Source of the DNA: Cryptomeria japonica | Taxonomy: Eukaryota > Streptophyta > Pinopsida > Cupressales > Cupressaceae | DNA: 64,000 nucleotides | Reading direction: 5' to 3' | NCBI RefSeq assembly: GCF_030272615.1 | Contig: NC_081412.1 | Coordinates: forward strand, 40,230,791 to 40,294,790 | In this document: positions 35,065-46,892 of the stretch, piece after piece | Layout of the letters: each line of letters starts with the position of its first letter | Position numbering within the stretch: position 1 is the first letter of the stretch | Position numbers and translations under genes: made by a program | The notes under the pieces: model-generated | Seen by the model: only the letters and a program-made list of their open reading frames with translations | What the model was told of the DNA's origin: nothing | Databases searched by the model: none

Positions 35065-37265
35065 ATATGACCCATAACGATACAATTTGGTGTCTTAAGG
35101 GGTCATATGGTGTCCTAAGGGGTCATATTGTATCCTACGACCCCTTAGGACACCATATTACTCCTTAAGACACCGAATTGTATCATTATGGGTCATATGG
35201 TGTTCCAAGGGGTCATAGGACACAATATGACCCCTTAGGAAATCATATGACCCACAACGACCCATTATGGTGTCATAAGGGGTCATATGTTATCCTTAGG
35301 GGTCATATGGTGTCCCATGACCCCTTAGTATACCATATGACCCATAATGATACAATTCGGTGTCTTAAGGAGTAATATGGTGTCCTAAGGGGTCGTAGGA
35401 TACAATATGACCCCTTAGGACACCATATGACCCCTTAAGACAACATATTATATTGTTAGGGGTCATATAGTGTCCTAAAGGGTCGTAGGATACAATATGA
35501 TCCCTAAGGACATCATAGGACCCATAATGACTCAATATGGTGTCATAAGGGGTCGTGTGTTGTCCTTAGGGGTCATATGGCATCCCATGACCTCTTAGGA
35601 CATGATATGACCCATAATGACAAAATTTGGTGTCTTAAGGGGTAATATGGTGTCCTAAGGGGTCATAGGACATAATATGACCCCTTAAAACACCATATGA
35701 CCCCTTAAGACACCAGATTATGTCGTTAGGGTTCATTTAGTGTCGTAAAGGGTCATAGGACACAATATGACCCCTTAGGACACCATAGGACCTATAACGA
35801 CCCATAACAACCCAATATGGTGTCATAAGGGGTGGTATGTTGTCCTTAGGAGTCATATTATGTCCTACGACCTGTTAGGACACCATATGACCCCTAATGA
35901 CACAATTTGGTGTCTTAAGGGGTCATATGGTGCCCTAAGGGGTCGTAGGACACAATATGATCCCTGTGGACACCATAGGACCCATAATGACCCAATATGG
36001 TGTCATAAGAAGTCATATGTTGTCCTTAAGAGTCATATGATGTCCTACGACCCCTTAGGACACCATATGACCCCTAACAACATAATTCAATGTCTTAAGG
36101 GGTCATATGGTGTCCTAAGGGGTTGTAGGACATAGTATGACCCCTTAGGACACCATATGACCCGTAACGACACTACATGGTATCATTAGGGGTCATATGG
36201 TGTCCCATGACCCCTTAGGACACCATACGACCCATAACAACACAATTTGGTGTCCTAAGGGGTCGTAGGACATAAAATGACCCCTTAGGACATCATATGA
36301 CCCCTTAAGACACCAAATTGTGTCGTTAGGGGTCATATAGTGTTTTCAAGGGTCGTAGGACATAATATGACCTCTTAGGACACCATGGGACCCATAACAA
36401 CCCAATATGGTGTTGTAAGGTGTTGTATGTTTTCCTTAGAGGTCATATTATGTCCTACGACCCCTTAGGACACCATATGACCCCTTAAGACATCAAATTC
36501 TGTCTTAAGGGGTCATATGGTGTCCTAAGGAGTCGTAGGACACAATATGACCCCTATGGACACCATATGACCCATAACGACCCAATATGGTGTCATAAGA
36601 GATCGTATGTTATTCTTAGGGGTCATATGGTGTCCCATGACCCCTTAGGACATAGTATGACCCATAATGACACAATTTGGTGTCTTAAGGGGTCATATGG
36701 TGTCCTAAGGAGTCGTAAGATGCAATATGATCCCTTAGGACACAATAGGACCCATAACGACCCAATATGATGTCATAAGGGGTTGTATGTTGTCCTTAGG
36801 GGTCATATGGTGTCCCATGACCCCTTAGGACATAACATGACCCATAACTACATAATTTGGTGTGTTAAGGGGTCATATGGTGTCCTAAGGGGTCGTAGGA
36901 CACAATATGACCCCTTAGACCACCATAGGAACCATAATGACCCAATATGGTGTCTTAAGGGGTCATATGGTGTCCTAAGGGGTCATAGAACACAATATGA
37001 CCCCTTAACACACCATATGACCCATAATGACACCATATGGTGTCATAAGGGCTCATATGACCCATAACGACACCGTATAGAGTCGTAAAGGGTCATATTG
37101 TGTTCAAAGGGGTCTTATGTTGTCTTAAAGGGGTCACATGACACAATATGACCCCTTAGAATATAATATGACCCATACCGATACAATTTGGTGTCTTAAG
37201 GGGTTATATGGTGTCCTAAGGCATTGTAGGACACAATATGACCCCTTAGGACACCATAGGACCCA
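35065..37265. repeat. Satellite array with 10-bp register, right
   Basis: The same decamer family as 7099-8508. From 35061 to about 37130 the 10-bp register is kept with no net insertion or deletion; one base is gained near 37130 and the array ends near 37265. A higher-order unit of 18 decamers (180 bp) is plain, for example 35881 against 36061. Most decamers have a TA or AT step at the same position. Confidence 0.92.
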
Positions 37266-37269
37266 TAAT

Positions 37270-37331
37270 ATCTCTATCCTTTCCCTCTCCCCATCTCTCT
37301 CTCCCTTCACCCTCCCCATCTCTCTATCTTG

Positions 37332-37362
<31 letters not shown>

Positions 37363-37612
37363 CCCCCGGTTTCTCTCTCTCCCCTCCCCCCTCTCTCTCC
37401 CTTCCCCCTCTTTGTCTCTCTCTATCTCTCTCTGTCTCTTTGTCTCTCTCTGTCTCTGTCTCTGTCTCTGTCTGTCTGTCTATCTGTCTCTATCTCTCTC
37501 TGTCTCTGTCTCTCTCTGTCTCTATCTCTGTCTCTGTCTCTCTGTCTCTGTAACTGTCTCTCTCTGTCGCTCTGTCTGTCTGTCTATCTGTCTCTCTCTC
37601 TCTCTCTCTCCC
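37270..37612 (-). repeat. CT-rich pyrimidine tract
   Basis: TCTC, TGTCTC and CCCTCTC repeats, with a TATATATATA block at about 37348. It is the mirror of the purine tract at the left end. Confidence 0.88.
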
Positions 37613-37674
37613 TAATATCATAATAACTTATTAAAATCGGATATCCAATTTTATCAGATATCCGAATTTTGTTG
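37613..37674 (-). repeat. Right terminal region with TCGGATATCC motifs
   Basis: AAAATCGGATATCCAATTTT and CAGATATCCGAATTTTG match the left end at about 263-302 in inverted orientation. Beyond 37674 the sequence changes character. No duplication of flanking bases was found. Confidence 0.5.
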
Positions 37675-38189
37675 TACAATTTTCAAATTTCAAATTTTGG
37701 CTCAGGAATGCTTTGGGATTTGGCTTGGAAGTGACAAGCCTGGAAAGTCAACTGAAAAAATGTATTTTTTAGTATTCCTTGATTTTCTAGACTTTACACT
37801 AGTGGTTGACGACTTTTTTTGTAGCCAAAATTGATAAAATGAAAAGGGTTTCGTAAGGACGTTCTCAGTTTTCTAACAATATAAGGCTTGTCTTATTTCG
37901 ACTTTAATAAATAATTATTATTTATTTTCTAATTGAATTTTGACAATAGTCCTGATTGATAGACTGATTGAAAAACACTCGTAACTTTCAAACGGTATAA
38001 CATTTTTTGAATGCGAAATATGCATCACATCCTATGCTTCGTCTACTATAGGGAAAAATTGAAAAAAAAAATTATAAGGTTTTGACCAAGTTAAGGTGGT
38101 CAGACATAGGATTTTTTGAATTTCTAAAAAGTTGTAGTAAAAAAATCATAAATAATTATTTACTTTATAAAAAATTATAAAAAAATAGA
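37675..38189. other. AT-rich spacer
   Basis: No gene, repeat family or motif recognised. Confidence 0.6.
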
Positions 38190-38836
38190 AATGTTGATCC
38201 CTCAAGGGAGGTTGTGATGGAAATGTTGATAAAAGTGTTTGTGTGAAATTGAATGTTGAAATCAATCTCCTCTTCAATGGTTGAATCCTTGACTTGAATG
38301 CAACACCTAGCCTTGAAGGGAGACTTGAGAATGCTTAATGCTGGAAAAGAATGCTTGAATGCTTGAATGCTTGATCACTTGTGCAACATGAATCTCTTCA
38401 ACTTTGACTTATCCAGCTTATCAAATTTCCACTTATGCAAATGACAGGATGAATTCCCCTTAAATACATGTTAGTGGATTTGAATTTTCATCACGGGCCG
38501 ACATCGAGGGAGTTTCCCGCCTGAGGCAGAACCAACAGTGCAACCCTAGGAAGGGTCCTTCCCCAAAATAGGGCACAGACAGGGGCACCACACCCCTGTC
38601 TTGGGAGGACAAGGGCGCCACACCCCTGTCCAAGGGGGGAAAGTGGCTCCATGCCCCTGTCCTACCCATTTCTCTAAGGTAGAGTGAAGACGGGGTGATG
38701 TAGAGGCCAAGGAAGAAGTTTTTTTTGCAAGTTGAGCAATCTTCGGTCTCCAATTAGGCTAAAGGATTCGATATTGCATGCGTGAGGATCCTAATGTAGT
38801 CAAAAATTGCTAGGGTCGCAATTTTATGACACTACA
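38190..38836 (-). repeat. LTR fragment related to the LTR at 61584
   Basis: On the minus strand it starts TGTAGTGTCATAAAATTGC at 38836, as does the LTR at 61584. Both also share GGGTGTGGNNCCC-type words and a run of ATTCAAG repeats. It fades near 38190 with no internal element sequence, so it is a truncated or solo LTR. Confidence 0.75.
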
Positions 38837-38905
38837 AGACTTAAATACTTAAATATTGATCTCCAAACTTTAAACCACAAGAATATAATCTCAATAATAA
38901 CAAAA

Positions 38906-39869
38906 GGTAAAAGCACAAAGTTGTGTCACACTTTTATAAAGGAAATGGCTAATGTTGATTCAACTTTTTTAATTGAATCAATAGAAAGTGTAATATATAT
39001 TTTGAATTTTGAAATGATGTAAACTAATAAAATGTATACGTTTTTGTATATTTTATGTTTGTAATTTAAAAATAAAAATTAAAAATTATTTGAATATACT
39101 TTCTTTTAAAGTAAACACTATAATTTTGTTGTTGATAAAATGTTGAAATTAAAGTTACACTAGGCATCACACTTTATATAGTAAATTTTAGATTTTTTTC
39201 TTCAATTTTTTTGTGTATATTGATAACTTGAAACTTTATTGTAAAAATATATTTTCAACTATTTTTTATGTATATATATTTTCAATAATTATGAAAAGTT
39301 GCGTGTACTGAAATATAGCTCTTTTTCGTTTGCCTTTGCCTTTTTTTTCTTAATTATTTATCCAAATTATAAAAAAATATATCATCTTGACATAGACTCT
39401 TTTACCTAGTGCATTTATATTTTTTTCAATATTTTTTTCAAAATTTTAGTGTTTTTCCTTTACTTGAGATGAGCAACCTTATATTTTAGTGCTGATGACC
39501 TAGTTTCAATAAAAATAAAATATAAAATATAAAAACTAATTAAAATATTAAAAGATAAATTTTGGAAAATTCACTCATAGATCTATAAAAGGGTATTTTT
39601 ACACTTAAAAAAAATATATTTAAAAGAGTACGAGTTGTTGAAAAATCAAGTTTTTCAAAAAAAAAAATTGGTAATTAGACCCAAAGTGGTATAAAATATA
39701 CATTTACTAGATAATTCCAATTGGAAAAGTTGTGGTCGATATATAAGATAGCTATAATGTATCTCTATAGAACATATGTCTGAATAAAATTAAATTTTAG
39801 TTAGAATTACTTAAATTCACTTGTATTTATAAGTTGGCTTGAAACGTGACATAGTTTTGTGCTTTTACC
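38906..39869. mobile_element. Possible MITE-like inverted-repeat element
   Basis: GGTAAAAGCACAAAGTTGTG at 38906 recurs inverted at about 39846-39869 with about three mismatches over 24 bp. The 964 bp between are AT-rich and non-coding. No clear target-site duplication. It could be a non-autonomous DNA transposon. Confidence 0.45.
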
Positions 39870-42279
39870 CCAAATTATGAAAGTATGAAGCAAAAAAACA
39901 CATGAACACTAGATTTACATGGAAAAACCAATCAAGGAAAAACCACAGTGAGAATCAAATTCACAATATAAATATAATCTATTACAATGTTGCTTCTAAA
40001 AAAACTTTCTCCTAAGAGGACTTGAAAAACTAAGGTGCACAACGTTAGGGCAAGATACAAGTGACTTGTAAAACTGAAACTCACTATTTCAAGGCAAGAG
40101 ATAGAAAGCTACCAAGAGACTTACTGTCTTCCAATAGAGAAACAAGTAGCCAAATTGGAATGAACAAGATCTCTTGATCATGAAATTGATCTTGAACCAC
40201 TATGTCAAGTGATCAATATAATAGTAAACACTTTTGCTACCAAAACACAATCTCTGAACTATCACATTGAGAATACCATTATCAGACCTCTTCACAATAG
40301 TCTTTCACACATCTACAATACTAGATTTTCTTGTAGGTCTTTCACACCTTCCATATAAATTAATTCACACATATTTCACATGCTTACTAATACATATGCA
40401 ATCTCTTATATAAAAGATTAATCATAAAAAACCTTAACTAGGTCTTCCATAGATAAAATATACATTATTACATAAATTTGGCCACTTGAACCTAAAATAT
40501 TAAATGAAGTCAACTATAGGAGATAGAGAGGACCCATAAACATCATAATACAATATTTCCCAATGATTCCTATGAGCACACACTTTAGCACATCCTCCAA
40601 GGTTAACATCTAATGAAACATGTAAATAAACAATGAAGCATGCCAACCAATCAACCTAAAAAATTTTGTGATGCATGAAACTCAATGTAGATCTACACAT
40701 GCCATGGTGAGACCCAAAAACATTATCCATACACATCCTTTGAATCAAACCCAAAACAAAATAATATGATCCAACTAGGATACAATGTCACATTCACTCG
40801 CAAACCAAACTCGCTGATGACACAAAACATAGAGCATCAAAACTTCACATGCCAATCAAATCATCATTTGGAAATTGAACTAGAAAACTACACAATCCAT
40901 ATGAACATGTCCTCCAAACTACAACACTTGAATTTACCTATCCGGAAACCATCAAACATTTTTTTGGACATGTTCTAATAAACAACCTTACTATCAAAAA
41001 TATCAATAATTAGCTCAACCAACTGAACCATAGAACATCTGCAAACCTAATAGTGCAATATACATAGAGAATATACATTATATATAGAACCATAACATAT
41101 AATTTTTACATGTCAGAGGAATGCAAGCTATTCTTCCACTAAGATATTAAATATTTTCTTGCATATTGAGACTTCTACTATACAACCCTTTTAAAAATAC
41201 ATCAACATCTGCACTAGATAATTCAATGATACCAAAACACATAAATTGCCTTTCCTGCATATTGAAGCTTCCATTAGATCATCTTTAATACTTCATCTCC
41301 ATATTGGAACCCATAATTACTCTTTCCTACATATTGGAACTTCCAATAGATCATCCTTGCTTCAACATCTATGACTAAAAAAGGGTGGTTGATATCAATG
41401 ACAACACAAGATAGGTTGACATCAATGACAACACATGACCATAACTTAGGTTTCTAGCAAAACAATGAAAAATTAAACCAACCTCATTCAAAAAAATTGG
41501 CATTAAAAACCAATTACAAATAAGTCCACACAAATTATGCAACAATAGACCGATAAAATCCCACACAAAATAGACAAAATAGGAATGCCAAAAGATCAAG
41601 AATGATGAAGAGAACTAATCTGAATTTGTTCTTGTGAATACCAAGCTCTAAGATGCAAAAATGGTAGATGAGCATTTGTCTTCCTTAGAGATCAACCTCA
41701 TCTTCTTTTATCCTTTCATAGTATTTCTCCACAAAAATAAATTTTATCGGAAAAAAATAGATTATTCTAAACATTTTCTTTTCATTAATCATTTCCATTA
41801 TCATTGGAATTTGGTAGAATTATGATTAAGTTAGTATCTAAGAATTTAATTTGATTCCAAACTTCTACAATAATTGTTAAGCTCCTTTAAGTGCATTCTT
41901 TTGTTATTGTCGATTTGTACTTGAACATAGTGAATGAATATGGTATAATTAAATCTAATTTTGGATATGTTTTAATGTGTGAATTTTATTTGTCAATTAA
42001 GATTTCATTAAAAATGTGATTTTATATAATATTTTTCTTTAGTTTAATTGTATCTCTTTAAGTAAAATATGAAGAACCTTTAACTTACTTAAAGAATGCC
42101 AAAAATTAGTAATAAAAACATTGGAAGAAACATTTCAAATAACAATTTATTTCAATTCAATAAATATCACCAAAATTTTACTTTTAACAAAAATAATAAT
42201 TAATCTTTCCTTTCATCCATTCTATAATTTCAAAAGAATACATTATCTAATAATCAATCAACTTTGACATTGATACATC
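39870..42279. other. AT-rich non-coding stretch
   Basis: No gene found. A segment near 39905-40010 (ACATGGAAAAACC, CACAGTGAGAATC) resembles the ends of some retrotransposon LTRs, but I could not find a partner. Words such as CATATTGGAACTTCC repeat near 41160-41350. Confidence 0.5.
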
Positions 42280-43660
42280 CCATTTTCGGCCGAAGCTATT
42301 CTCGCTCCAAAACAAACCTTTCATATAGCGTGATAGCGATGTGTAAGTCAATCGCAGCCATTTATTGCAAAATCGACGGTGTAAAACACGTGACTAACAC
42401 ACATGTTAGTCAATCAGTACTGTCGTTTTGAAACCAGAATAGACGCGTCCCCAATTTTCCTCCCTTGAGTACTTTATTCATAACATTACATTAATCAATA
42501 TATGACATTTCCTATATGCTTTTTTTGTCACCTACTTCCTTTGAGTATCTTATTCATAGCATTAGGTTAACCAATATATGACACTTTATATATGCTTTTG
42601 ACACCTACATGAACACAATACCAAGGAATATAAAGTCTAGTATTTAATCACTTATTACTTGCATTGTATTCTTTTCTGTATGGTATGCGAAACCTTCTCA
42701 TTATTTACTTATATTATGCAACTACAGTGTTCATTTCTCTATAAAATATATCAAAATTTCCTTTGACTAGTCCCATACATTATTATGTTCCTATCATTCA
42801 TCTTCTTCATCATGAAATCTGTTTTTCAAACTATTATCATTGCGCATAGATTTACATGCAATTGCTACTTCTTTATCTACGTCACTTCATAGTCTTTACC
42901 TAAAGTTATTCTTTCCTGTTAAAGCTCGAGTACAAATAAGAATGACTACTATGACGAATAATAAGCACTACCTCCAAAATTATTTTGTGAAATAATTATA
43001 CTACTGTACGTAGTATACATTCTTTTTCATATTGAATTAAAGCACAGATCTCAGCAAATCTGACAACGAACGGTAGATTTACTGGCTACTGCAGGCACCC
43101 AAAAGTCTTGCAGACATAATAGGAAAAACCAACAATGGAACAATAATTACACCTTTTTTTTTTTCAACTTTTGTTATTATTTAGCATATTTTCTCGTCAC
43201 CCTTCACGTTCATTCAGCTTCATCTAAAATCTAATTTTATAAATATCTTAATACAGAATCCAAGATATGATTTTATTTGGTATCTGGCTTGGAGATTATA
43301 TAAATAATGTATCCCTTTAGTGGTGCTGTGACCTTTCAAAGAAATATCAATTACAGAGGTGAAGGGCAAGCCCAGAGTCTCCAATAGGAATAGAATGTGT
43401 CTACTTCGACTGAAAGTAGTGCATTCCTAGTGTAAGGGGAAAAGGATTTCCATACTTTAGGTTTGAAAGGGACGACTGGGGCAATAGGCTTCATAACAGA
43501 GTTGGATTCCATCAGGTATAGGGCTATAATAATGAAAAGCCCATACTGTTATGGGAGTGGATCCTAAATTCAATGATAGGACTGATATCAGAAAGGTAAG
43601 AACAAGACATGAATGCCAACTAAATGCTACTATAGTTTCTTTTTCTCTCATAATTTATAA
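42280..43660. other. Higher-complexity stretch of unknown nature
   Basis: Base composition is more balanced than its neighbours at 42280-42470 (a CACGTG box near 42386) and 43320-43640. No long reading frame on either strand; the 64-codon minus-strand frame at 43457-43651 has no recognisable feature. It might be a promoter, a non-coding RNA or an unrecognised repeat. Confidence 0.3.
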
Positions 43661-44859
43661 GAAAAAACTATGTTAATATCTTTATGTAATCATGATTATA
43701 TGATATTTATATATATTTATTGTCTTTTGAGATAGAGACGACCATGTTTGTTTTTTAAATATCTGAAGAAATAGGAAAATACAATATTTTATAGAGAAAA
43801 AAAGATAACATTAGTTTATAATCATGATAATGTAGGCTACGAATAAGGGTCAATGATATTAAAAAGATAATTATAACAATCATTGAAGCTTTTCAATAAT
43901 GGATTTGTTTATATCAATATTCATCTTGTTAATTATCTAGTTTATGTGTGATGAATGCATTAATAAGTGGCATGATTACATATATTTGTATGGTGGAGTG
44001 ATCACATAATTGATAGGTTGGCAATATCTATTGTGATCTTTTCAACTAATCTTGAATATTGAAAACATGTTTTGAGAGTGCAAAATTTGTTTGGAGGGGT
44101 TCCTTCAAAAGGAGATAAAGTTTCACTATTTTGAAAATGATTTTAGAGAAAAGAAAATGGCTATCAATTGTAGTGTGAAAAATTGCATCTTGTGCTAACT
44201 TCATGCTTACACATTACTTTTGGTGCATTTATGACAATATTCATGATTGAGATTTCACAATTCCAACTTCATAGATAGAAAACACAAAGCGCTAGCAACT
44301 TGTGATTTGATTTTGGGAAGAAATTGATCAGACGATAGTACAACATGCAATTGTCCCAATGAAAATTTGAGATTCAAATGAATATTCTATATAGATTATT
44401 TCTAATGTGTGTTCTAGTGCCCAAACATGCTTATTATGGTTACTCCTACCCATTCCAAGAAACAAAACTCTCAACTTTGCTCATTTGCCATTCTAGAAAC
44501 TCTCTAGCAATATTTATTAGCTTGTGTTCATCTCTAATTTTCTCATACCAAATCTTTGTCAAATTTCTCTTATCTCTTGGACTCTCAAACCAACCATGAC
44601 TCCTCTCAAATTATCTATCACAACTACTATCTCAGGTGTAGGGCGCCAACTTTTGGGAACAATCTCTTGCATGTATATTGGATCTCATATATTTATCTTG
44701 CCTATCTGTTCTCATATAGTATTTATTTTATCATGATATGGGTTTTACTTCACATCAAGGATATTTTATATCAAATGTCTATTTTATTTTTGTCTATTCG
44801 ATCATATCTAGTTGTTTGTGGAGGTGAAAACACTAAAGTAGATGTTCACTAAGGAAAAC
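43661..44859. other. AT-rich stretch, probable old LTR in part
   Basis: No gene. The later part may belong to the LTR of the decayed gypsy element that continues at 44860, but its 5' limit is not visible. Confidence 0.4.
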
Positions 44860-45173
44860 CCCTATAAAACCCCAACATTTTTCTCTATCTCTATATGTAC
44901 AGGCAATGAAATTCAACAACTGAAGGATATTATTATGATAGGTTTTTGACTTTTTTGGGATCTATTCATACAGTCAATCACATGGTCATGTAGATGTCCC
45001 TATAGCACGTTGTCATCCAACGTTGAGGCTTTGTTCATCTAGTATAGTAATTTGTATACTTTGTAGTATCCATTTCTATAATCCAAATATTTTTAGTTTA
45101 TCATATTTCAGAGTTATTAAGAATTTTGAGTTTACGTCCATGGTTTAGTATACTTTAAAGTTTTAATTCAAGT
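44860..45173 (+). mobile_element. Left remnant of a decayed gypsy element
   Basis: Ends at CAAGT (45169-45173), the target-site duplication of the next element; the sequence after 58957 continues it. It includes GGAAAACCCCTAT, also found near 62258 in the LTR at 61584, so both belong to related gypsy elements. Confidence 0.55.
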
Positions 45174-46892
45174 TGTAGTCACATAAATCTATCCACTTAA
45201 TTAAATGAATACTTAGTATTTGTTTGATTATTTAACCATCAATCAATAAATATTTAATTAATTCATCTTAACCCTCTTCTCCTATTAATTAAATAAATTA
45301 TTCAATTTATTTGATTTAATTCACTTAACCAAATTCAGACCATTAATTAAATAAATAAATCATATTTGTTTAATTAAATGTTCTTTCACATTTAAACAAA
45401 TTAATGTTTATTTAAATCCCCCAAAATCTCATCTCTCAAATTTAAATAAATTATCATTTATTTAAATCACCTTTATCCTCCACCCACTTCCATTTTCCTA
45501 CAAATGCAAGTTGCACAGCTACTTGAAATAAATAGTTTATTTATTTAAAATCCTATTTATCCTCACCCACTTGAAACCTTTAATGGCATCCCTTAAAGTC
45601 TTCAAACTTAATGGCTTCCTTCTAGAGTCTTCTCAAGCCTTTAATGGTTTCCCTTAAAGTCTTCAAACTTAATGACTTCTTTCTAGGGTCTTCTTAAGCC
45701 TTTAATGGTTTCCCTAAGTCTTCAAGCATTTAATGCTTTATCTTCCTTTTTCTCATGTAAATAAATTAAGATTTATTTAAATAAAATCCAAAATTCACAT
45801 TCACATTTAAATAAATTAATATTTATTTAAATATCTATCCAAATGCAAATTACACCATTTAATTGAAATAAATGATTTTATTTTAATTGAAAATCCCAAA
45901 ATTCTTCCCACTTGCATTCTCCTACAAAATCCACTTGCATGCCTAAATCCCTTCTAGATTCTTCTAACTACTTCTAATTAGCCCAATCCTATCCTAATCA
46001 TTGTTACATTCCTAAATAAAAGGAAGTAACTTCGCAAAAACTTCTGAAGTCTTCAATAACCATTAAAGGTTTTCTGTCTTCAAATGGTTAACCTCTAAAG
46101 TCTTCCAAACTATTAAAGGCTCTTACATAACCATTTATGGTTAAATCACCTTTTACCTTTGGTTAGAGACTTTCCTCTAACTTAACCATCCTTTTGACTC
46201 ATGGGTCTCTTCAAAGCATTTATTTCTTTGACTAAGGTAACCATTTAACCCTTACACATTCATTTATCCCTTGGATAAAAAGAATATCCATTAACCTAAC
46301 CCTAACCCAACCCCCTCAAGTATTTAATGCTCCTTATCTCTCCTCTCAAGCCTCCTCATGGTGACACTTGTCAACATGGGATTGGGTTGAAAGTCTCACA
46401 TGGATTGAATATCTTTCAATCCTAATCCTTGTTAAGATTGCTCAATCTTAACCCTTCATTTCCCCATTTCTTCTATAAATAGAACCCTTATCCTCAAGTA
46501 AAGGAGGAAGCATTAGAGTATTGTTACTATATTGGTATTAGCATAGAGCTTTCTTATAGCATCACTATCTACACTTGCATAGCATTTGTTTATCATATCC
46601 AACCATCTTGAATCTCCATATGGCATCCATAGCTAGTGCTAAACGCGGAGAGCTACACTCATTTGGGACTTGGAGAAGGGAGAAACAAGGGAGAAGCATC
46701 AAAAGGCATCATGGAAGCATCTTAGGGAGGCTCTTCTCCTTTCTTTTGTTTTGTTAAACTTATTTCATGCTTTTTGAAATCTCTTTTGATATGTTTGGAA
46801 TAGTTTTTAGCTCTTTGTTTTGGTTTTATGGTTTAAACTAACTTATTAACATTGAACTTTGTTGTTGCCTTGTCCCCATTTCCATGACATCA
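45174..46892 (+). repeat. 5' LTR of the Tat-like element
   Basis: Starts TGTAGTCACAT, ends CATGACATCA. It holds palindromic TTTAAATAAATT words, about two and a half copies of a ~62-bp repeat (TTAATGGCTTCCTTCTAGAG type, about 45580-45740) and a TATA box TCTATAAATAGAA at 46472-46484. Confidence 0.92.

Noticed and set aside
37138-37623. 161-codon frame rich in Leu and Ser
   Set aside because: Runs through the satellite and the CT microsatellite; pure low complexity.
155-37674. Satellite arrays as the terminal inverted repeats themselves
   Set aside because: The decamer order is direct, not inverted, between the arrays; only the outer tracts and GGATATCC ends are inverted.
38460-38753. 97-codon minus-strand frame
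   Set aside because: Lies inside the LTR fragment at 38190-38836.
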